DNA from: Siphonodentalium dalli
Taxonomy: Eukaryota > Mollusca > Scaphopoda > Gadilida > Siphonodentaliidae
Assembly: GCA_032622095.1 (NCBI GenBank)
Contig: CP136065.1
Span: 96,853,343 to 96,917,342 of the forward strand
Reading direction: 5' to 3'
DNA length: 64,000 bases
Each line of letters opens with the position of its first letter. Positions within the stretch are counted from its first letter, which is position 1. The position numbers were made by a program, and so were the translations under genes. Of the stretch, positions 23,340-35,278 are shown in pieces. The notes beneath the pieces were generated by a model. The model was not told where the DNA came from. It did no database searches and saw only the letters and a list, made by a program, of their open reading frames with translations.

Positions 23340-24266
23340 CATCTACGGTATAAGTTATATAACCATGTAGTGACTCAAGTTCAGTTCTTTAACATGCACA
23401 CCGATGCATATACGCAGTTCTTGGAAATTTGTGTCAAAATTTGACCAAAAAAACCTGAAAAAAAAACAGATATCCCCACCCCTATTTATTATTATCCTAT
23501 TGAGAAGTACAAAAGATGCGCGAAGGGAAGGGCTTCACGAAATTTATGATTTCATGCAATTCGTATGTAGCAAATTTAGTGGACGGGGCCAAACTTTAAC
23601 ACTGAGGCCTATGGAAACATTTGTGGTACAAGTACAATAGTTCCTTCTAACCTAAAAATCCGCCATTTTATTCAGAAACCCGGGAAGTTCAGTTTAACGA
23701 AGCATATAATCTGAAACATGATTAACAAACATTGTCTATGTCGTTCAGTGCCTGCGCACTGTGGACATTAAAGGCATCTTCTGCTCGATTAATGATTATT
23801 TGTTACCCAAACTTCCACCGATTTTGAGACATTTTCCAAATAAGGTACTAGTATGTTGTGACCACGAGGCACCCATCATTTTTAATGTTGAACTGCAGAC
23901 GACACTGATCAATTCCTGAATATTACTTCTTTGATTAATGAAAGGACATTCCCATAATTGCCGACGACAAGGACAAATTTCCATCGAAATTTTCCTGGTA
24001 AATCAGGGGGGTGGGGTTGGAAATATTTTTCAGGCATGTATGCTGATTTTTTTCTTTCGACCCTTCTTGGGGACCCACCCACCCCTCGTCCAAATTTTTT
24101 TCTGTTTTCGGCAGTTTTTTCCGACCATTTTTGGACACCCACCCCCCTTAACACTAAAACAGAGATTTGCAGAGGCCCTGGGGGGAATTCACTGTAAATA
24201 GCTGTATATGAATTTCTGTGCATACTATTAGTCATGGATGACTGGATGTTAACATTGACATGTAAA

Positions 24267-24633
24267 TACCCTGCTGGACAAAACAAGTGTCCATTGGCAC
24301 CGCTGTGTATTTGCCGTTCGGCCTCTGTGTCAGAGTTTGTAACTGCAGTTGAGCACCGCGGCCGAACGGCAATTATACTCAGACACTGCGGCCAAACAGC
24401 AAGTTCACTGCAACTGCCCTCGCAGTCGAATGGCATGTACACCGTGGTTATATTTCTGGTTTGTATTGTATTTTTTCAGTTTGATGAAAGTACACTGTGG
24501 CAACTACACCATGCTGAATGGCAATTATACTGCTGCCCAACTGTAGTTAGCCGGCGGAGCCGCGGTGTACATGTAGTTGCATTTCGGCCGCGGTGGCAAC
24601 GCTAACCGCACCGCAGTTTTGTCCAGCAGGGTA
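24267..24633. mobile_element. 367-bp MITE with TACCCTGCTGGACAAAAC ends
   Basis: TACCCTGCTGGACAAAAC at 24267 and its complement GTTTTGTCCAGCAGGGTA ending at 24633. The core is GC-richer than its surroundings, with repeated CGGCCGAA/TTCGGCCG and GCAACTGCAGTT-like pieces that can pair. There is no coding capacity. The open frame at 24234-24605 runs through it and is not a gene. Confidence 0.7.
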
Positions 24634-24851
24634 GGAACGAGTCATTTTGGGGTCATTCGGCCAAAAAAACAATGGCTGCCAGTGGCCATGTTGGATTTCA
24701 AAATTCAATCCATTAGCATGGGCAACAGGCTACATGTATACTGTTTGTCTGATAATCATGAAATTTGTCATTTAGGTTAATATTAACATATAGATGTGTT
24801 TTAAGCCAAACTCATTGCAAAAACAGTCAAAAAGACTTGCCGGAAAATTTT

Positions 24852-25124
24852 TCTCTCCAAAGTTGATCATATTCAATGTTCTATCTTCATCATGGCAAGT
24901 TCTCAAGTAAATGTATTCTTCATCACCAACGATCGAGGAGGCAAACACCTGGTCTTCAACGACTTCAAATTCCGCATCAAATCACGTCGATCCGAGAATG
25001 TCTACTGGGTGTGTTGTAAGAATGGCTGTGGTGCCACCATCAACACAATAAAGAGCATTCTAATTTATAATAATATTTAACTGATATATCTATATACAAA
25101 AAATAGACATCAAATCTAATTTTA
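24852..25124 (+). repeat. Direct repeat A2, second FLYWCH-bearing copy
   Basis: Second copy of the 273-bp segment at 22630-22902. After it the sequence continues with TTTCTTGTTAACAG, which is a good splice acceptor, so this copy is probably the less truncated one. Confidence 0.85.
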
Positions 25125-25490
25125 TTTCTTGTTAACAGGTTATGGTTGATGCCTTCGTCGCAGATCTCAAGCAGCCTGTCCGCAGTGGCTCTAGACCCGT
25201 GTCGTCTATATACCATGAGGAAATCGGCAGCCTCAGAACAGATGAAGTAGACCGGTAGTCATCAGCCGAGTTCCGACCTTTTACAGCATCGCCTTACCAT
25301 TCGTCTCCGTCGACCAGTTGAGCTATGCTTGGCTCAATGTACTAGAAGAATGGGAAGAATATATGGAAACAACAGACCGCCCAACGCGTCTCTTAGACAT
25401 TTCAAGAGAATATTCAGGGAAAACGAGATCGATGTTGTAGAATACTTAGATTCAATCGCTAAATTAGTTCGCCATTGAGCTTTTTGTTAA
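24892..25490 (+). pseudogene. FLYWCH element remnant, copy 2, with downstream coding pieces
   Basis: The FLYWCH frame at 24892-25080 is followed, after TTGTTAACAG, by FVADLKQPVRSGSRP and SSIYHEEIGSLRTDE (25145-25250). That is the region that follows the finger in FLYWCH/MULE proteins (L-K-x-R ... P ... IY-x-EE). A shifted frame then gives VPTFYSIALPFVSVDQLSYA and WLNVLEEWEEYM (25258-25372), and another gives RHFKRIFRENEIDVVEYLD up to a TGA at 25478. Stops and frame changes separate the pieces, so this is a decayed, partly deleted transposase-like gene. The family name is inference from pattern; a MULE catalytic core was not seen. Confidence 0.5.
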
Positions 25491-25499
25491 AGTATTGTC

Positions 25500-27850
25500 G
25501 TGTATTTGTTATATGTTTTTTATCTCCTTGTATGTATTTTATTAATTATTTTGCATCAATAAATAAATAAAACATGACATAGATTATTTCCTGACATCAA
25601 CTTTGAATCAGCACCAAAGGTTCCAAAACCCTCGTTCCCAAATTGACAAATCATTAAAAACCTACAAAAAGAGAGGACAAACCAGGAAAGAAAAGAGGAA
25701 TAGACTATAAGCGGCAAATGATTGAAGTAAGGGATTATTGCCACCTCGTGCAGGTACCCCCGAAAACAATAGCCGTCGGCAAAGTGAGATGCTCCCGTGT
25801 ATACTAAGTCGCCGTTTGTTCAATCTGACATTTACCAAATGCATCTTTATGTCAAAATGAACAACTGAGTGGGGAAAGTTAAATGTTGGCGGGGTACTCA
25901 GTTCGTTGAACCGGCTCCGGCAGTAAGTGAGCGATCGAATACAAAAACACGAAAAGTAAGTTTTTGGTCATATATTCAGCGGGAAAGCAGAACTTAATCG
26001 TATATGTCTATTGTGAATGTGTGTTAGTCATATGTAGCAACATAATCACTCGCCACCTGATAACAAAGTGAAACGACTGATTATGTGACGTCATCAAGTA
26101 TAACGATAACTGGATTGGGCATTTTCTCTGGTCTGTGAACGTTTATGGGTGGGGTAAGTTTCAGAATAGTAAATGATTTTGTATGTGTTAAGCATATCTC
26201 TCATGCAGTTTCTATTTTGGGGCCATGTGGATATTTTAATAGGCGATCAAGATATTGGCATTTGTTGGTCAGAACAATAATGAAACGTTTGTCGTCTTTT
26301 GACCTTTTCTCCAAGTTCAGCTGAAAATTGACTGTTTAGTAAGCACATATAATCGGACACTTTCATCACAGCTGTCACTATATGGATAAAATGATTCCCC
26401 CTTAGAAAATATTAGATTTATAGATCATGGGTGAATATCAGTTTTCATTTGCAATTTTTTTCAATTGTGTGCATATTTTGGGTCAGTAATCCACACATGT
26501 CGATTTTTTTCATAGCAGCCAATCCAGAATCAAAAATCGCACACTCATACAGAGTGTACCAAATGTTGATTTAGAACATATAGGGCATATGTTCTCGAGG
26601 TCTCGAAAGTGAAGGGTATCTCAACAACTATAGGCTTTCTGAGAATCTCACACTGGCCTAACGGGTTAAAACAACGGAATACAAATAATATGTAGTTCCA
26701 AGATTTAGCAATGATCCACGTGGAACATAGATACTAAGTCATATCTGTGACGAATTTCATGAAAATTTGCCAGAAAATTTTGTCAGCTGTGTGAATGTAT
26801 CCTATATAACCCAAAACAACTGGAGACAACGTGTTACTATACGATTTATAAAAATAATCTAAAAACTTGGGGACTCCCTGTATCGACTCGTTTCTCTCGC
26901 TTTAGGACAACCACTTTGCTGAGATAACGACAGACAGTGAATTTGAAAGAACTTTTATTTAATAACTGATTCCGACAATAGCGAGTTTGTGATACCCGTC
27001 CGACGGGAACGGGTACGGATAAATCGGTGAACATCGTCACGGTCTCTTGTGTACTTTCAATGCAGCTCATAAAGCGATGGCGATTTGGAACGGGTAGATG
27101 TGTCCTGTTTACCGGTAACCGTTCACTACGATTTTCTCACTCAAAGGTTCATGAATTACATGAATTTCCAGTCACCTATGCGTTAACCTATTTATTGCAA
27201 GATGTCATGAGCAAACATCATTGATAAAGTTGTCATTTTAAGCCAGGTTTTATGTTCAAATTCTCGAGGCGGCTTCTAGGTTACAGTGAAGTAATTCGAT
27301 TGGTAGCGCCCTCCAACCGATTTTGGACCAAGATGCAGGAGAGAATTAAAAAAAATCTGGGCTCTGGTTGGTTAATAGTAGTTTCGATATTTAAACATAT
27401 AAAATACATGCAATCACTCCTCTTGAAATTTCAGACTCCAAACAAAACATTGGCACATTGTAAAGCACGTGGTTCTTAGATTTAATTTTGTTGGTGTGAG
27501 GTAAAAAATGTCAATATGTTTTTCATGCAATTCTGACTCTCGATTATAAATCCCAAATTTAAAGGTACATTCCATGCTCGACGATATGATTTTTTTCATG
27601 CAGAAACTTTGCGCAGATGCCAATTCCGGTGACCATGTACTCATTTATCACAATTCGTGGATAGTCAGGGCTGCAGGCCATTATATGTTAACACTGAGGC
27701 CTATGGGAAATAATTACTTCACTATAACCTCTAGCTCTTAGATAAATACGGAAGGGCGATCATTTCACTGACAACTTTGTTCACGCATAAATGACAGGTT
27801 GTCGTTAATAGAGTGGGTATATAGTGCTATAGATAGAGTCTCGACCCATT
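25500..27850. other. Intergenic stretch, no gene seen
   Basis: AT-rich sequence without domain-like translations. The short phrase AACACTGAGGCCTATGG at 27688 repeats one at 23597. CCCGT/ACGGG-rich pieces at 26993-27020 match, inverted, the cluster at 29614-29667. Confidence 0.45.
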
Positions 27851-27851
27851 G

Positions 27852-28629
27852 CAGGGACGTGACTATATATCGTCTCCGCGTAAGGAGGGGTGTCCACCTT
27901 CGAATTTCTTACTACACCCCTTGAACCATATCAATTTCACAAGTTTGCCCGTAATTCCATTTGCACCCCCCCCCCCGGGTTGGGCTTTGATTTTTCCCAA
28001 CTGGTCCCTCACAACCGCCTGGATGGTAGCATATTCTAAATAAATCAGTAGTCTTTTTTGTCACTAGTCGGGGGGCATAATCAACTGGGTCGACCATGCA
28101 GTACAAGAAAATGTGCAGATCTGAGCCTGAAAATCATAATATCTAGTGGTCTAACGCCATGCAAATTCACTCAGAATTGTTTTTTCTTAAATTAATTATC
28201 AGTTTCTGACTGGCCACTGGGAGGGACCGGGACACACCGGATCGACCATGGTTCGGCCCGGTGTGAGAATTTTTTTTAATCTGAACATGAAATTTGCTAA
28301 ATCCTGGCATCCATGCAGACTGGCATCAAACTTTCCAATTGTTGTACATTTTGAGCCCTGACACCCCCCCAGGTTGGAAAATTTCCAACAGTTTCTGATA
28401 GCCATTTCAGTCCAATTTGTTTACTAATACTAGGAAAATATGCAAATGTTGGTCTAAAAACTACAAATTCTCCACTAATAATTTTTTGGAAAATCAAACT
28501 ACGAGAACAATATCAACCTATTGTTAGTGTGAAATTTCCAACAAATGTTGTTTCAGGTATATCACATTTCCAACAGTTAAACATTTTATCAAAGTTGGGG
28601 GGCGAGACACCCCTGTCGTCACGTCCCTG
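27852..28629. mobile_element. CAGGGACGTG-family element, copy 1
   Basis: CAGGGACGTGAC at 27852 and its complement GTCACGTCCCTG ending at 28629. Just inside the left end is GGGGTGTCCACCTT and later ACCCCCC tracts. The core contains TTTCTGACTGGCCACTGGGAGGGACC, then many TTGGAAATTTCC / GGAAATTTCCAAC boxes and ATGCAAATGTTGGTC. The same body recurs at 30600-30925, 37041-39312 and 41714-42068. No coding capacity was seen and no clear target duplication. Confidence 0.7.
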
Positions 28630-28639
28630 TGTCAACCCT

Positions 28640-30215
28640 TTGTACAAGGGAATCAATATACCGTGGATTTATCTATGCATTGTACATTTGAATATTTAGT
28701 TACTTTATCGTATACAGGTGGTGACTGATTTCCCATTTTAATATATATTTACAATTTGAACGGACATGACTCATTTGAACCACAACATACTTGTGTATAT
28801 TGTAGCGGGGATAATATAGGTCGCTAAAGGCACGAAATACCTATACATACTCTACAAAATCTAAATATAATCAGAACGAGTTTCAGCTGTTTTCTGAGGT
28901 TCTCACAGAAGTGAAGCAAACACTCTTTATTCAATACATGAAAATAAACAGACTACATTTTAACACCTTTTATGCTACCAAGTTTAATTTTTCAAACCTA
29001 CCACCGGGTTTAGATCCCGACAAAAATCCCAATTCTTGGGATAAATATTCCCTTGCCCCGACCCTTCGATCTGTTGAGAGATTCCAAACCAAAGATTACT
29101 TAATATGACTAAATATTCCCAAACTAAAATAAAGGACAAATTCGGTCTTATATCTGACTGAAAGTACACGCACGACATTATTAGACCCTGGGTCTAAAAC
29201 AATACATTTTATAGCGATTATTGGTTGGAAAATTTAACGTAATTGTATATTTGAGCTATCATAATCATTTTCTAAGTCTGAAAATTCCAACCGATTTATA
29301 GTCAACACTCGATCGGTCTATGACTTGTAGAATCCAATTGTTGAAAATGTTATCAAGATGAGTGAAAGAAAAGCACCAACCCCTTCCAACTGCCACCGCG
29401 TCCTTTGTGAAAGCAATTGATTATCCCGAGGCCCGCCCATCTAATCTAAATACAAATTTCCAACAATCCATAACGGTAAGTATAACGTCGGCCAACAAAG
29501 CGAATGCGAATAACAATCTATCTATATTATAATATCTTGTTTGTTGCAGTTGGCTCACCATACATTACCAGTCGATGTGATGAATTCTACCCGTAAAACA
29601 GTTTGCGATTACAAAACGTGTACCGGTACGGGTAGCTACCCGTACGCGTACCCGTACCGTTACGGTTTGAAATCACAAACTCGCTATTATCATCGCAGCG
29701 GGTCATCATTTAGCAGTAATCATTCAAACATCTTCTGGCCACGCGGTATCTGAAAAGGAATGATCAAAAGTGTTATGAGATACATGTATCATGCAAACAA
29801 TCTTAAATCGAATTTCCAAAATATATTGTAGATGGAAATCTGTTTCTGTCTGCAATATTAGTTCCGCTAACGAACAAAAAGCTAATATAGAAACACGTCA
29901 CATATAGGTATTCCTTGAATATAATGTGACTTTTACATTTTATTCCTGAGCGTTTGACTCGCTAAATATTTCCGTAGTAATTATCCCCGTAACAGAAGTT
30001 TGGCGGGGAATATAAAAATGTGTTATATCCCCCGTGAGTCTTCTAGCCGAACTTCGGAGTTATATATAAGCTTTTATCCATTTAGCGTATTATAAAGCCA
30101 ACAAATTTAAAAACCTATTTTGGTGTTACATTTTCGACTCATGTTGTGACAGGCATGGTTTTGCCATTATGTTGAACTATTGTGAATGGCCAGCGGGGGA
30201 TAGTCTGGATAAGGC
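28640..30215. other. Intergenic stretch, no gene seen
   Basis: No coding signal. It contains the CCCGTAC palindrome cluster described separately. Confidence 0.4.
29614..29667. repeat. CpG-rich palindrome cluster of ACCCGT / ACGGGT
   Basis: TACCGGTACGGGTAGCTACC and CGTACGCGTACCCGTACCG form overlapping inverted repeats of the hexamer ACGGGT, very CpG-rich in an AT-rich setting. Just after it TCACAAACTCGCTATTATC is the complement of a sequence near 26975, which is next to another CCCGT cluster. The pair may be the ends of one old inverted structure. Confidence 0.45.
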
Positions 30216-30218
30216 TAA

Positions 30219-31174
30219 GGGTGCATTTACACTGATATAGAACTGTATACAGGTCTGTATGAAGTCACGTGTCGCGTATTACTGTGATCACAATATGATT
30301 ACTAATAGTGAACGCGCGCTGATCAGTACTCTGGTAATTGAAAATTCACTACGAGTCGTTTCAGTTTAGGCCAGACATAAAAATGGATCTACCATCAGCA
30401 GACAACAGCGATTTGGTATGTGCCGCATGTATTTAAAGTGTATCCTTATATACCACTTGATAATGGTTCGAAGAAAGAATGAAAATCGCATAGGAATACA
30501 CAATAAACAACAGTATACACAAATAGAGGCTAGACTGATGACAATTCCAATGACAATGTTGACCAAATGTAGGACAATATTGTTTTATTAAATTAACTAG
30601 CAGGTTTTGACTGGCCACGGGGAGGGATCAGGACACAATCTTTCCAAGTGTCTGAAATTTCCAACCTGACACCCGCCCCCATGATAAGGTTGGAAAATTT
30701 CCAGATGATGGCCATTCCAGCCCAAAACTTTTATAAAAAGTAGGAGATTATGCAAATATTGGTCCGAAAACAATAACCCCCCCCCCCAATAAAATGTTTG
30801 AAAATCAAACTACAAGATCATTTTCAACCTATTGTTGGTTTGGAAATTAAAGCTAATGTCGTGTCAGGTATGAAATTTCCAACTGTTGAAAAGTTTGACC
30901 AAAGTTGCCAGGTCCCTGTCCGTGTTCAATATTCGAAATACACGGGTTGAAATGACAACGAAAACTAAAACACATTCGCCAAGCCCGAGTAACAATTAAT
31001 CAAAACAGATTTGCCTGTCGCAGTGCTTCGGCGTTGACCGTGACGTATAGCGGACACGATTTTTGCTCACACGAAATAATACTGTTTTCTTTCTGTGTGC
31101 ATTTCTATATCAACCCGTTTACACTAGTCTGCGTGTAGATCTGTGTGCAGTTCTATATCAATGTAAATGCACCC
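30219..31174. mobile_element. 956-bp TIR element with TAA target duplication (PIF/Harbinger-like MITE)
   Basis: GGGTGCATTTACACTGATAT starts at 30219 and its complement ends at 31174; the first 27 bases match with one difference. TAA directly precedes (30216-30218) and directly follows (31175-31177), a 3-bp duplication of the TWA type used by PIF/Harbinger elements. There is no transposase inside. Part of the CAGGGACGTG family is nested in it at 30600-30925. Confidence 0.72.
30600..30925 (+). repeat. CAGGGACGTG-family fragment nested in the TAA element
   Basis: GCAGGTTTTGACTGGCCACG, GGTTGGAAAATTTCCAGATG and ATGCAAATATTGGTCC match the body of the elements at 37041-39312. It ends near CAGGTCCCTGTCCGTG, a decayed terminus. 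The left terminus is missing. Confidence 0.6.
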
Positions 31175-31553
31175 TAACACCGCTTTGAATGGAACACCAA
31201 TCCGGCATATTCGTAAAAAGAACCAGCTTTGTTATCGCGAATGGCTTACAAATAAAAGTTTATGGTTCGCTAGATGCATGGGACGTTACCATTATCAATG
31301 TTGTTTTGTATTGAAAATAAAAGATGTGCGCTCGACCCCATCGATAAATATAATATATGTCACTACTGTGAAGTGATTATCGTGTTCGGGTCCCTCGTAT
31401 TATTCACACATTTTATTAATGAGCTCAAACTCGATCATTGTATAGTCTCGATATTTATTACTTCCCGGTTGTAACCGCGTTGCCATTTTTGCGTAAAGCA
31501 TTAAACTGTTTAAGTTACTGTTTTATAATTTCTGCAAAACCGATTCGGTCAAG

Positions 31554-31632
31554 ATGGACAATTTATTGTACACGGTGATTACAATCTTCGTTCTGCGAGT
31601 AACTGTATCTTTGTCGCAGCCTGTTAATACAC
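31554..31632 (+). CDS. Gene B exon 1: start codon and signal peptide
   Basis: The ATG in a good context (TCAAGATGG) opens 26 codons: MDNLLYTV, the hydrophobic [12 protein letters not shown], then SQPVNT. The exon ends at C/GTAAGT in phase 1, and the next exon starts by completing a His codon followed by NVARHK, the usual start of an FTP domain. Signal cleavage after the hydrophobic core near LSQ is likely. A TTTTATAAT stretch at about 31520 is too close to the ATG to be called a promoter with confidence. Confidence 0.75.
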
Positions 31633-34600
31633 GTAAGTGCATGTTACTTTATATAGCCGACATATTAAAGGGATACTATGCGCCGATAAAATGAAACTTG
31701 CCAAAGCCATAAATGTTTCCAGCTGTGCATTTGCACACATGTGGGACAAATGACGCTGTATGTTTGCCATAATTACCATAAGTCAGGGATAGACTAACAA
31801 TCAATTACCTCATCGAAGTCTGACGAAGAATTATTTGGAGATAAATGTGTTAATATAAAATATTGGATTGACGTGGGTTAAAGATGGGGCATATCTGAGT
31901 GATTTGTGATAGTACTTCACCGACCCTCACACACAAATTTAGTAAAGTAGATATTCGATTATCACTGTGTACTTGATAGGAAAAGTGGAATATACGTCTC
32001 GCAATCAACACCGTGGTAAGCGTTTGGCTTTCAGTTACTCTCTCAGTATCATGGACATGTTATGTATAATGCTATTTTCCTTATATACGCTATAGGGACA
32101 GGTCATGCTATGTATAATGCTATTTTCCTTATAGAAGATATATCTCCAATTACAAACATGTACAGCAGACGAGTTGTATCGGCTCATGTGCTGTTAACGA
32201 GACAAATAAATCGAAGTATGAAACTCACATGTACGGCTCTATTATGCGTATATAACATGTTGCCATGATTGTGACATTTCTCATTTAAAATCTGTTTTTG
32301 TAGCATATTAGTGTACGACAGTATGCTTGGAATTGTATACAGTTATCAACATACTGTCGTACATGCACCAACAATGCTGCAAAACAGTTTTTAAATGACA
32401 AATGTCGCAATAATGGCAACATGTTATATACGCTTGCATAGAACCATGAGAGTCAGAAAAATGCAACATGAACACAATGTACGTAAATATATTTATTATA
32501 CACATACAGTTATTGAATACACATTGAAGCGGATGACGGTATTATTTACATGTGAGTTTTATATTTTCGTTTTATTTATCTCGATAACAGAAATTGAGCT
32601 TATATATACAAGTCGTCTGTTGTATGCAATTGGAACTATATCGTCTAGGGAAAATAACATTACATAACATGTCCATGAAACCGAGAGAGTAATTAGAAGC
32701 CAAAACACTCACTATGGTGTTGATTACGATGCGCATATTCCACTTTTCCGATTCCACTTCCAGTTTCGAATGTACACAGTGATTATATCGGCTTTTGATA
32801 AAGTTGATCATCAACATATACATGAATAGATATCGCAAAGGGTAGTTTCTTTGCATGTCTATAATATTGCATGTTTTTATGTGATTATATTACAACTAGC
32901 TGAAACAGGCTTTAATGAGCCTTTATTCGGCGTTGGAGGTACCTGTGGCCCATGTGTGGAGATTTTGATCGTTTAAAGTTTGATTAAAACATTTTTTAAT
33001 TGTTTTTATTCATTAATTTTTTTTATATTGAGCTATTTGCTCAAATTAACAAACATTTTATTTATATATATTTTTAATTTTTAATTAAATGTGTTTTAAA
33101 TCAAAAATTTGAAAGACTAACGCCGTCATAACCTCCACCAGGGTACCGCGAGTCACCGCAGCAAATTTGTATTGAAATCGGCATATTGGACCTAAATATT
33201 GATATTGGTTCATACTATCGGACTTACTTGGTTCTGATATAAGCCCACTGTGAACTTATACCCGTTATTATGTTGGATGGTGCGCGCCACAGTGAAAACA
33301 TATATACAAAGAGCGTACATCTTGTGCTGAAATAGGCCAACAGAGAGCGTATTCGTTTTTTGTTATTTATTTAATTAAAATTTTTAACATGAATTTCTAG
33401 ATAGACTCACGTTGGTGTAAATGAGCCATGTTCAGGTATCTGCCAATAACTATGCACAACGCCAATATGGTAGTACATACAACGATAGTATTCGCAGAAA
33501 TAAAACAATTTGAACATTTCTGGTTTTATGGAAGCTAAGGAACGCGATCGAAGTTCGGTTCCATACCTCTGCTTGATAACTCGCGGGAGGTCTCTGTTGA
33601 TCAGACGAAGCCAGGTCAGTACAACGTAATTTTCTAGAGTTGGGGTCATTTCTTCGTCATCGTCTAATGCTTCCCCATGATGTGTTATGCCACTTTCTTT
33701 CTTCATCATGTTATCTTCAACAAATGCGACGAGTCGTTGATAGAGGTTTTCAGGACGTTCATCGGGTTCAAGGTGTATCAAATCTATGTCGATGAAATGT
33801 GCTCCAGTCGTGTCGAATCCAAAGTGGGCTCTGATTGTTTGCCATACTGCATCGATGTTGAATTTTGTATTATTGCATTGCGGGATATAACATTGCAGAA
33901 ATTGGATATCTGGCCGATCATGAGTTCTAAGAGCGTGACTTTTTGTACTGCAGTGTGTCCACTGGGTTCATCATAATCTATGCCTGCATCATCAGTGAAG
34001 CCTTTGAGGGAAGTAGCCTTCGATTTTCGTGTCCATGTAGTTCCCTCAAGCAGAAATGGCGCAAAGTTATGATCCAGTGATAGTGTGTACTGTATATTGG
34101 ACTTCCAACTTTCAAATGATGTGACAGTTTCGTTTTTCGACAAACCCCATTGTTTTGGGGCCCTGGATGCCATGTCTGTAGTTGTATTTTGGTATTTACG
34201 GTAATGGAATTCTGGAGCGAGATGCTGTGCTTTCGTATCTAAGCAGAATTCTGGTTCGGTATTTACGGTAACTGTATATTCACTTCAAAGCACCTTCCCT
34301 ATAGATTAGGCAGATTCCACGTCGTTTCGACGGCTCTCTTCGGTATATCGTTGAGTTCTTATCCAAACTCTGTCACCACGCCAATATGGTAGCACATACA
34401 ACGATGAAAGAAATGCAATTTAATCGAACTGGAAGTAACTTTGGAAGGAAGGTCCAAATTCGGACTGGCATCAACCGTACTTGACTATATACAAAGGTTA
34501 ATACAAACATAAGTGTCAACAACACTGGCGGAAGAACACTTCATATCACAGTTGTTATAGTAAATACTTTCATATTCACTGAGTGGTTGATGAGAAAACA

Positions 34601-35226
34601 TGATTTGATTGGGTTATGCGATACTTTGGAAGTTAAAAATCGAAATCTTGTCAATACAACATTTTAGTTTTGACAATTCCCGCGGCTTCGTTAGTCTCTG
34701 TCATTCAGGATATGGAGGATACGCCCTCCGCCCATTCTTCAAAAACAATCCTATCAGAATGATAGACATTTTAGAATTTTTTTTTTGACCTTTTAGATGC
34801 CCCCCCCCCCCCCCACCAATGGTATGTTCGTTTCTCGAGAAAAGACTTCTCCAAGTCACACAATTCAGGGGGAAATGGTCCTTTTAGCAAGCATGAACCA
34901 ACATGGATCGTTCATTCTTATTGCATTTCTCACTGGTGTGGAATACAAGGAGCGTTGTCTCACTTATTTGCGGAACAATTGAATAACAATTGAGTAAATC
35001 AACGCATGTTTTCTGTTGGGGTTCTTCAGTAATAAATATTAGAATTAATAGTCAAATGGGTGTGGAACCATGGATGTAACTCGCCTTCTCTAATATAAGG
35101 CAGTGAATCGCAACGTGCCATTCCGATCGATACATGGCCATTTCTATAAGAACTGAGAATTTGATCACGCTCACATTGAAGCATTGAACACTCATACTGA
35201 GTCCTTGCATCCATAACTCTGATATT

Positions 35227-35278
<52 letters not shown>

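Noticed and set aside
23909-24442. Minus-strand open frame of 177 codons
   Set aside because: Runs across the MITE at 24267-24633 and G/C-rich repeat sequence, low complexity and no domain.
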